Source of the DNA: Parachlorella kessleri
Lineage: Eukaryota > Chlorophyta > Trebouxiophyceae > Chlorellales > Chlorellaceae
Length of the DNA: 56,017 nt
Direction: 5' to 3'
NCBI GenBank assembly: GCA_001598975.1
Contig: BBXU01002561.1
Span: forward strand, 1 to 56,017
The first letter of the stretch is position 1. Every line of letters starts with the position of its first letter. The position numbers were made by a program, and so were the translations under genes. Positions 47,068-56,017 of this stretch are shown piece by piece. The notes under the pieces are model-generated. The model saw nothing but the letters and a program-made list of their open reading frames with translations, did not search any database and was not told the DNA's origin.

Positions 47068-47561
47068 GCGAGCAGTTGTGGTGTTGGTGCACGCCGCGTA
47101 TGCTTTGTGTGAGTGTTTGGGTGCAGTACTGTCCTGTTACTTCCCCTTTCCTATGGTACCTTGAGGCATCATGAAGAGTTGCGGTGCAACCGGCCCGTGC
47201 CAACAGGGGAAGCCATGCCTTGTCCAAAGCTTAGCTAGCTGAACTCGCTCCCGACCAGGGCATCCATTGCTAGTGCTAGTTTATGCCCTGGGACGCAGAA
47301 ACCGAGGGACGTGCCACACCAGAGAGAGAGCACCGCGGTTTATGCCACAACCTGACCAACAAGCATATGCACAGCAGTGTAGCTATGCTTTGAGTTGCAA
47401 GCACTGGGCTACAAGTTGCCAAGGTCCCCTCCAAAACCGTGAGACTTACAAAGCAGCAGCCCTAACGTACTTAGCCTGGCGCTTTGGCCGGGTGCCTTTG
47501 TCCTACCGACAGACTGCACAATGCTTACGTAGAACTCCTTGACGCAAGTTGCCTGCCGCTA
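47068..47561. other. Convergent 3' intergenic region between SGNH hydrolase and CTR9 genes
   Basis: Minus-strand TGTAA at 47446-47450 lies about 112 bases after the CTR9 stop and fits its polyadenylation signal. I see no exact plus-strand TGTAA for the SGNH gene. No coding exon or RNA gene is apparent. Confidence 0.5.
47446..47450 (-). terminator. TGTAA polyadenylation signal of CTR9
   Basis: TTACA on the plus strand reads TGTAA on the minus strand, about 112 bases downstream of the CTR9 stop codon. Confidence 0.55.
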
Positions 47562-50500
47562 TCACTCGTCCTCGTCCTCGCTGCCAAACAGGTCCGCAGT
47601 CGTCTGACCCTGCAGGTGGGCCAATCCATTCCGCGCTTCCTGCCACCATTGACAAGGCCAGGTACTGTCTAGTCATAGCGGCTACAATAACCAAAGGCCA
47701 GCTGGTTTCTCAGCTAGCAAGTCACCTAACAACCATGATGCAAGGGTGTACACAGCTCCAGGCTTGGTCTCCTGCTGATGTGCCTGCTATGGGGTGGTAT
47801 AGCCGGGCGCTCCGTAAGCCCGCCAGGCAGGCAGCCGGCCCCCTTCTGGCATGCTGTTACACACCCCGTCTGGTCCTTTTGTCCCACAGTCTAACCAGCC
47901 CTGCTGCAGTCCTTCACCCCTCACATCAAACCAATCGCTGAAAAGTCCTGCAGCCCGGAGCTTGCCATGTCAGACGACCCACCTGTCGTTCCTGGGCCTG
48001 CTCTGCCTGCCCAGCATCTGCCGCCGGCCCCAGCCCCTCCTCTTCCTCCTCCTCCTCCTCATCGTCATCCAGCACGGCAGCCTGCCGCTGTCGCTTGGCG
48101 GGGGCGGCCGCCTCGCCCGCTGTGCCTGCTGCGCCTGCCGGACCCTCCAGGCCGCTGTCATCCTCCTCCACATCCTCCAGACCTGGGAAGGGTTGGCAAG
48201 CACCCAGCCAAGCGATACTGAACCGTACCTGGTCACGGCTTGGGTGGGGATTGCTGGCTGCATGCGAGTATCGCCAGCTGGCATATGTGCCTAGCGCATC
48301 CAAAGAAAATAGCCTGTCACCACGCCACAGCTCCACTTCTGGTCCGTGGTGTGCTCCCGCGGGCTCCCTGCTGCTTTCACACTGCAGTCTGTACGATTAT
48401 GGTTTACCCACCACCATGCCCGTACAGTGGCTATATTTCTCGGGCCATGGAGTCCTTGCCCACCTGCGACAGCCGCTGCCACCGCCTCTTCTCCGCGCTG
48501 CCGTTTTTTCAACCGCCCCTTCTTTTCTATGCCGCCCCCGGCCGCAGGTACTGCTGCTGCCGCTGCCGCTCCCGCCCCTTCCCCCTTCTCCTTCTTCCGC
48601 CGCTTCTTCTTCTTCATCTGGTCCTCCTTGCGCTGCTTTTTGCCCTCCTTGCGCCCCGCTGCCGCCTGCCCCCCGTCGTCGCTGTCGCTGCCAAAGTCAA
48701 TGCCCGCACCATCCTCCTCTGCGACAATGTCCCATAGAGACCCGCTCGAGCTAAACCCAAACACTACTAGAGAGCAGACATGGCTGCTCACCCCTCGGAC
48801 TTGGAATGGGCACGCTGCCATCGAACCCAACCAGGCTGTGCCAGGCCAGCCGCTGCACACACGATACCAGAGCTCACTACAGGGCGGCAACCCGAACGGC
48901 AGTCACAAGCGGCAAGGCATTGCACCTCACGGAATGAAACACAGCAAGGGCCACCCACCTTCATCATCGTCAGCAGCGAAGTCGGCATCCTCCTCTTCCT
49001 CTCCAGAGGATGCAAGACCTAGAAGGTCGAGGGTCGTGCCCCCGCCGGGCGCCGCAGCAGCACCCTCCACATCTGCATTAGGTCCCCAAAGAGCGAGGTT
49101 GTCGTGCCTTTTGCAGATGTGCGTAAGAACAAAACTCGCAGTATTGCGCCAAGACCTGAGTGCTTTGCTGAGCAAGCTAGCCGATGTACGGCATAAGTCA
49201 GCACAGAGCACGTGTGTATGGCATGCTGGATGCTGCCAGCGCAGCGTGTCCGCTCATTTAGCCATGCCAGCGCCCCACTCCAGACACAGAATAGGATGTG
49301 CACCATGCACACCCTGGCCACCCATGCATTCACAGGTGTTGATACCGAGCTTATTCCCCCTGCACCCATCAAGAAGCGCCCAGCAGGCTACCGCATCATA
49401 GCAGCAAGTGCCAACCCTCTAACCCCTTGACTTGACGCATCCATGCTCACTTGCAGGGCTTTTGGCAGCAAGCCGTTCATGCAGGCTAACCACTTGGTTG
49501 CAACTAACGCTAAGTAACTTTGCCGCATCGATTCCCCGGATGAACCGCCCTGACCCCGGCCAGCCAGCCAAGCCCGCCCCGGCGCTCACCCGAGTCCTCT
49601 TGGCCCGGCTGGTAGTCGTTGTCGTCCTCCTCGTCATCCACAGCAAACAGCGCGTCGACCGCCTCGTCAGCCTTGCTCTTGGGCCCGCCGCCGCCACCCT
49701 TGCCACGGCCCTTGGCAACCTTGCTGGAGTCGCCCTCCGCAGCAGCCTGCAGAGGGGGGGGGGGGGTAGGGCCAAAGCACTGACGGCTGTTCGCCGCTCC
49801 GAGCACCAAGCACTGGCTATAAGGTGGCAGGGCACCATGCCAACAGGGGTGAATGGCTTGCAAGTGAACGATGTCGTCCTGCAGCGTATGATTACTGGCC
49901 AACCCGCCCACCGCAATGCAGTGCCTTTCATCGCCGCTACCTTCCCCGCCCGGTCGCTGAGGACCTGCGGACGAACCCAAGCCGCCGTTCATGCATAGCC
50001 TTCCCAAACCGCACACAGCACAGCATGCGTCTGCCACGGCACCCTTCACAACCTGACCCCTGCCCCACCCGCGCTGCAGCCTACCGCCCACCAACCCTGA
50101 GTCCCCACCTTGGCCAGCACCGCGCTTTCCCGCCACTCCGCCTTGAGCCGCTCCAGCTTGGCGGCATGCTCGCGCGCCAGGGACTCGCGCTGCCGCGCCG
50201 CCGCCTCCTCCAGCAGCTGCCGCTTGGTCTCCTCCACCTCCTTCTGCCGCTGCAACAAGGCAGTGAAGCGCGGAGGGAGGGGGCTAGGATCACACCAAGG
50301 GCGGCCGCCAGGGCGTGGGTGGACAGGTGGGTGAGTGGGAGGGGCGGAGATGTCACAGCTACTCCTTGCGGTGGACGCTTGCGCTCCTCTACCCCTGGAC
50401 ACAGTCGGTTGCTTAGTTGGTTCAAAAGCATTGGAGCATAGGTCGCGAGGGTTGCGTGTCAGTTGGAAGGTCAGTGACTGGTGGCAGAGTAGTCCTGGCC

Positions 50501-51831
50501 GGCCGGTAGGTAGTGGGGTGCTCCCTGCGGAGGACGCCGACGGTAGGTTACCGCCAGAGAAACACAAGAACACTCCTTCCCCCCTCACCAGGGCCCCGCC
50601 ACACCCACCTGCGCTGCCTCCAGCCGCGACAGCTGCTCGCGGCGCTTGGCCTCGGCAATCTCCGCCTCCTTCTGGGCCTTCTGGACCAGGTCCTGCAGCA
50701 AGAGAGAGATGCGGGAGATGGCCAGGAGCTAGGGGCAGGTGTACCACAAGCAAGCTGGCCATGCCCTGACCGGGCGGGACGTACGCTTGGCATGCTGCTT
50801 AGCCTGCCACCTCAGCACTTGCCCAGCCCATGAGGCCGCACAGCTGTTGCCTCCCGACCCCCTAACCAGTCCCATGCACGAGCCACGCTGGGCTCAGCGG
50901 AATGCCTACCCCGCTGGTCGACAGAACACCATCCACCAGGTGCAACTTGTGAGGATTTCCTCACAAATAACCAGCCAGCCAGCCAGGAATCCCGTCCGTC
51001 CCATGCGCCCACCACCTACCCTGGCCTTCTTGTGCGTCTCGGCAATGAAGTTGATGTGCGTCGTCAGCTTCTTACTGTCAATGCCCGTGGCCGGGGTCCC
51101 CATGCTGCAGCACCACACGCACACATCTCATGACCTCCATGAAATAATAAGCAGGTGCTAAGGCTGTCGCCTACCAGACTTGCCACCCCTACTCTCGAGG
51201 GGGGCGTGCCCTACGCTCCACGGAGATTTCTTAATAGCGCCCAGGCAGTCAACCAAGCCACTACTTCTGGTCCTGCCCAGACTGTTGCAGCAAGAGCTGA
51301 CCACCAGGACAGACACACATCCTCCCTCTGACTCACGTGTTGAGCTGCGTGAAGAAGCGGTGGGCATGCTCCAGCTCCGTCAGCGCCATGCTGAGCTGTG
51401 CCAGGCGGGCAGGGTCTGAGGCGCCGGGGGCGCCGGCGCCACCCTGCTTCGCCTTCTCCTGGTGCTGCTTCAGCGTGCGCACCGCATACTCCTGCACGCA
51501 CGCAAGGCACACACCACGCCCGCGGCGCAGGGAGGTGAGTAGGCTGCCTGCCCATGGCTGAGAGGCGCCAGCGAGGGGCCTAAAGCAAGAAAGCACATAG
51601 CAAGGACGCTCAGCAAATTAGTGGGAACAGCAGCGCCGCGGCGTGCGGCTTGCACAGTGCCGGCCTGACACTCAAAATCTTCAGGTAGTTGATGGTGCCA
51701 AAGCCCCGACAGCCAGAGCAAGCGCAGCCAGAAAGCAGGTTTTCCCGCTGCGCCCCACAAACAGCTGTCAGCCCCTCAGCGGCCCTCCCCGCCCCCTCCA
51801 CAGCGCTGCGCTGCGCTGCAGCTCCATGCAG

Positions 51832-51880
<49 letters not shown>

Positions 51881-54800
51881 GCCCCACCTGCATGGTAAGC
51901 GCCACGTCAAAGCGCAGCGAGCAGTCCGTGGGCGCCAGGTGCAGCGCCTTCACCAGCACCCGCTTGGCCTCCTGGACCTGGTCCGCGTCGTAGTGCGCCC
52001 TGCACGCACACCCACAGCCAAGGGCGGGCCAGGGCGGTCAGGGCCAGGCCATGGTGGGTGGGTGGCTGCCATGCTTGTGAGCCTGAGCGGGTTGCCTGCG
52101 GCCTGACCGTCAGGGAATGACATACCGCCAGCGGGTTGTGTACTGCCCCCAAGCCCTACGGCTGTTGGCAGACTCCATGCACACGCACACGCACACGCAA
52201 AGTCCCCACCCACCCACCCCACTTAGACCCCCACCCTCTTACCCAGCGCACACACTTCCCAAAGAGAGGCTTGCAGCGCATGGAGTGCATGGAGTGCCGT
52301 CCGCGCACGGTCAGGTCTCTGCCTCACGACCGCCACCAGCCGCCCCCACCTGGCAAGGTAGAGCTGCAGCTGCGCGTTGCGGCCCTCGTAGAAGCGGCGC
52401 AGCGCGTTGCGGTACATGGCCACCGCCGCGCCGTACTGCTCCTGCGCCAGCTGTACATGCGCCAGGTTGACCCAGGCATCCGGCATGCGGAAGAAGCCGT
52501 CGGTGGCGGCGGAGGCCTCTTGCACCTGCGGGCGGGCGGGCGGGCGGGCGGGGCCGTTGAGTGGGGACCATAGTAAAAAGATAGAAACATGAAAAGCAGT
52601 CTTGGCGCTGCCGTCTGGACCTGTGGCACGGCGAGGAGTGGCACCCTCGTTACAAGGAGTCCATGTCAGCCTGGCATGGCCACAACAACGAAACAACTGG
52701 ACGCACCGATGCATCCAGCATCGACATATTGGATTCTTACACCCCTTGGCTATCCCCCAGCACCACATAACGAAGCAGCAGAGGGACCTCCAGGGTGCCC
52801 GAGGCCTTCCCAAAGACTGAAGGCTGCGCACCTGCAGGAAGACCTCCTTGGCTGAGCTGAAGTTCCCGGCCTCAGCAAAGACGCACCCTATGCCGTTGGC
52901 AGCATACACGTTGCCTGCAGGGCAGCAAGAGCACACCAAGAACACCATGGCCTGCCAACATCTAGTGTGTACTCTCAAGCGACCGGTGCAGGATACCGTT
53001 GCGCACAACCGCAACTCATGCTGGCCGCAGTCCTTGCTAGACTTTGCATGTTTTGTCTCAAGAGCGCCCTACCTCACCCCCACCGGTCCAAGCCAGCACC
53101 GCCACTCTCTACCTCGGCGCCCCTACCCTGGTCCTTCTCCAGCACCCTCCTATACAGCTCCAGTGCATGGCTCAGGTGGCTCTCCGCCTTGCGCCGCTGG
53201 TCGTCGCGGCGCCGGTCCGTGGGCGCGGTGTACAGGTGCAGGTTGGCCATGGCCAGCTTGCCGTATGCCTCCAGGCGCCCTGAGGCGGAGGCGCCGGCGC
53301 CCCCAGGGGCCGCACTGTTGGGGGCGCCGCCGGCGCCCTCGCCTGCCGCCTCTAAAAGCTCGTCTAGCACCTGAGCAAGGTGTGAAGCAAGGCACCCCTG
53401 TGAGCCTAGCCCTGCTCTTTCTAGAAATAGCACAGTCAGACTAGCATCCCCGGTGGCCCCATTTGGGGTGTGATGCATGACGGCACCGCGAGGCAGGTCT
53501 ACCCAGGTGAGCATACCGAGAAGTTCCACGCAGCCCCCCGCGTCGTCCTCCTGTCCATATACCGCGCCAAGCACACCAGGAGCCAATGTACCGAGACAAC
53601 CAGTGGGCCCTCACCTGCTTGGCGTTAGGGTAGTCTCTGCGCTCAAGGAACAGGCTGGCCCGCAGCGCCAGGGAGTCGGCGGAGTGTGCGGTGATGTCCG
53701 AGGCCTTTTGCGCCCATGACAGCGCCTCCTGTAGGGCGGCATGGTACATGCGTAATAAGAAAGAAGAAAAGAGGAAGAAGAAGAAGAACGAGACCCCCAC
53801 TATCTCAGCAATGGGAAGGCTTGTCCTTAGTACAGTATACAGCCGGCTCCGTCGATGGTGCATACCAACCCGAGGTTCCCAGCACACTTCTGAGGACGCA
53901 CATGTCCTTCCTGACCACCTGACTCAACCGGCATGCAAGGCCTGCTAGCAGAGCACGACCCCCTGAGAGCCACGGGACAAAGTATGGCCCGCCTCCATGG
54001 GAGCTGCTTCCACCCGAGCGGCCGCCTTGCAGCAAGTAGCCGCCTGCAATGCTCGACACGGCCCGGTCACTCAAACAGACAGCACCTTCATGCCGCCCCA
54101 GCCAGACCGTCCAGCCCAGCGCCCCACTACCCCACCCACAGCAGCGCACCTTGCAGCGCAGCGCATAGCTCGCCATGGAGGAGGACTGGCCGTCTGGTTA
54201 TTTCGGGCCCGCCGCTCCCTCACCCGCTCGCTCACACAATCACTTACTCACCCTGGTGTTCCCTCGCAGCTTGGCCACGCACGCCAGGCGCAAGTAGCAG
54301 TCTGCGTAGTCGGGGAATTGCTCCAGCAGTGCGCGGTACTCGGCCTCGGCCGCCTGCAGCTCGCCACCCGCCTCGCGCACCCGCGCCATGTTGTACCCAA
54401 GCGTCACCTGTGGGCGCAGGTGAGGGTGGGGGCAGGGGTCAGCAGCAAGCACGACCAAGCAACCGACCTCCCTTCCTTGCTTGCTCGCTCCCGGCCCGGC
54501 ACCGCTGGGCCTGCGCAAGCGTTTCATGGCCTTGCACCTGCTACCACCCGTCTTCCACCCGGGCTGTGGCCTTGAGCAGTCAGCCTGACAGGGCGTCATA
54601 GCTGCCAACGCTTAGAATAGCTGGAAGTGATAGCCCCACGCCACGCCATGGTCCCAGTGCTCCTGCTACCAAGCACCACTACATACTGTGCAGTGAGCTC
54701 CCCGGCCTGCCCGTCTGCTCGGCCCCAGGGGCAGCACCAGGCATATGCCTTTGGCGTCAGCTCTGCATGCCCCCCAGCTGCAGGACCCCCCTCACACACA

Positions 54801-56017
54801 CACACAGACCCCCACCTGAGTGAGCGCCCCCAGCTGCTGCAGGCCTCCCTCCCTGGCCGACGCCAGCGCTTCTTCCATCAGCTGCCGCGCCCGCGCCACG
54901 CCGCCGCTGCCCTGCCGCAGGTGCAGCACCGCCGCGTTGTTCAGCAGCCGCGCAGGCACGGCCGCTGCCCCTGCCACCGCCGCATGGCCGTTGGCCAGCT
55001 GGCCGTTGCCAGGCCCCGACAACTGCTGCTGGTGCTGGTCCGGATGCTTGCGGTACAGGTCAATGGCCTTCTGGTAAGCATTAAGCGCCCCTGCAAGCCA
55101 AGCACAGCAGGTAGCAAGCCTCTCAACGCTTCAACCAACCCCCCCCCCCCCACCACACACACACCACAAGGAAATCCCCCCCCGCCAGCAATCCCACTTT
55201 CCCCCGGTACCCGGGGAGCCTTTGCTCCTCACCAGCTCTGCTCTCCCCCCGCCCCCCGGGAGGCCTGAGATTCACTCACCCGAGGGATCCGCTGCCGCCA
55301 GCACATCTCCCAGCATCTCCCACAGCTCAGCGCGCTGGCCGTGCCGCGTGGTCGCCTCGCGCAGCCGCTCCGCCGCGCCCTTGGCGCCGCCGCCCTTGGG
55401 CGCCAGCCGCGGGTACAGCCGGCCCAGCAGCTGCACGCCACAGCAGGGGCGAGTGTGGTGCTCAAGCATTAGCCGTCCGGGGCAGCAGTAGCAGGCTGCA
55501 AGACCGCGGAAAGTCGCGAGAGGAGAGGGGAGGCTGGTCGCAGGTGAGGCAGGGAGGCTGAGGCTCGCGGCAGTGGCCTGCTACAGGCGCGGCTTCCCTC
55601 TGGCAAACAACCCATGCCTACATCCCCGGCCGGCACCCTGCTGCCACCCTGCACCCCAACTGGCTCATGCGCCGACCCACTATAAGGACCTCTACATCAG
55701 CCTGCCCCGAGTGGCAGGTTAGACATGTAGGGACGGAGGCCCCCCGCCTCTATGTGAAACCAGCAGGAGTGGCTTGCCACCGACCCCACCAGGGGCTCAA
55801 GCCAGCCTCCTGGCCCGTACCGCCGCCATGCATGGTACTCCCTCATAGACCCGCCGGTGCGTCGCACCCACAGGTTTACACTGCCGCTGCCGCCCGGGTC
55901 ACTCACCTGCAGCGCGTCGTACCAGCCCGGCAGCTCTGTGAGCAGCAGCTCCAGGATGGACACCGCGTTGGTGGTCTCCCCCTGCAGCACGCTCATCTGC
56001 GCCAGCCCCAGCATGGG
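47562..56017 (-). CDS. CTR9: CTR9 homologue, TPR subunit of the PAF1 complex (5' part beyond the window)
   Basis: Eighteen exons: 56017(edge)-55907, 55430-55280, 55090-54816, 54407-54252, 53728-53615, 53370-53127, 52914-52832, 52525-52350, 51999-51888, 51491-51337, 51104-51020, 50692-50609, 50249-50109, 49746-49590, 49072-48959, 48718-48464, 48182-47983, 47609-47562. They encode 886 C-terminal residues, all in phase. TPR units are clear: MLGLAQMSVLQGETTNAVSI, VTLGYNMARV, DYADCYLRLACVAKLRGN, YAANGIGCVFAEAGNFSSAK, MPDAWVNLAHVQLAQEQYGA and LHLAPTDCSLRFDVALTMQ. They align with animal CTR9 and Arabidopsis VIP6/ELF8. Then come the Glu/Arg/Lys-rich coiled coil (KEVEETKRQLLEEAAARQRE) and a highly charged tail with acidic runs, a Lys/Arg block (MKKKKRRKKEKG) and the end TTADLFGSEDEDE. 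CTR9 scaffolds PAF1C in RNA polymerase II elongation and histone modification. Gly/Ala-rich inserts lengthen some TPR linkers. The N-terminal repeats lie outside the window. Confidence 0.93.
51833..51880. repeat. (AGCC)12 microsatellite
   Basis: Twelve uninterrupted AGCC units lie in a CTR9 intron. On the gene's strand they read as GGCT repeats starting only a few bases after the GT donor at 51887, so length changes would alter the intron's 5' end. Confidence 0.95.

Noticed and set aside
48346..49401. Plus-strand open frame of 351 codons
   Set aside because: It lies antisense to CTR9 exons and introns. Its Ala/Pro/Ser-rich composition is the shadow of acidic and Lys-rich codons on the other strand, and it matches no family.

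Overview
The window is nuclear DNA of a green alga (Chlorophyta; I cannot fix the class). It is GC-rich and intron-dense, with short exons separated by introns of about 60-700 bases, pyrimidine-rich TGCAG acceptors, and TGTAA polyadenylation signals after several stops. The proteins resemble land-plant and algal families and carry long Gln/Ala/Gly-rich stretches. There is no operon, CRISPR array, tRNA, rRNA or recognisable transposon. I built the gene models by hand from splice signals, reading-frame phase and family resemblance. All ten close in frame.

Layout: (1) 200-6524 +, a non-canonical poly(A)/uridylyl transferase with a huge Gln-rich tail. (2) 7087-11383 +, a PRP38-family splicing factor (plant PRP38B/SRL1 type). 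(3) 11603-13260 -, a TMEM50/UPF0220 four-helix membrane protein. (4) 14053-14982 -, a TFIIS N-terminal-domain protein. (5) 15565-31627 +, a 43-exon gene for a coiled-coil protein of about 2,838 residues. (6) 32188-34746 -, a nucleotide-sugar transporter of the UDP-rhamnose/UDP-galactose type. (7) 35393-37906 +, a DGAT2-type acyltransferase. (8) 38484-41133 -, a membrane-anchored sulfotransferase. (9) 41429-47067 +, a membrane-anchored SGNH/GDSL hydrolase-like protein. (10) 47562 to beyond 56017 -, the PAF1-complex subunit CTR9, cut by the window edge.

Genes 1, 2, 4 and 10 act in RNA metabolism and transcription. Genes 6, 8 and 9 are Golgi or secretory-pathway proteins plausibly acting on cell-wall or mucilage polysaccharides. 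Gene 7 makes storage lipid. Neighbours are often divergent (4/5, 6/7, 8/9) or convergent (2/3, 5/6, 7/8, 9/10).

The most notable observations are six GC-AG introns required by phase (one confirmed by family homology), including one that joins what would otherwise look like two coiled-coil genes; a 19-base candidate poison exon in the PRP38 gene; a DGAT2 whose HPHG motif reads HPHA; and a perfect 74-bp tandem duplication inside an intron.
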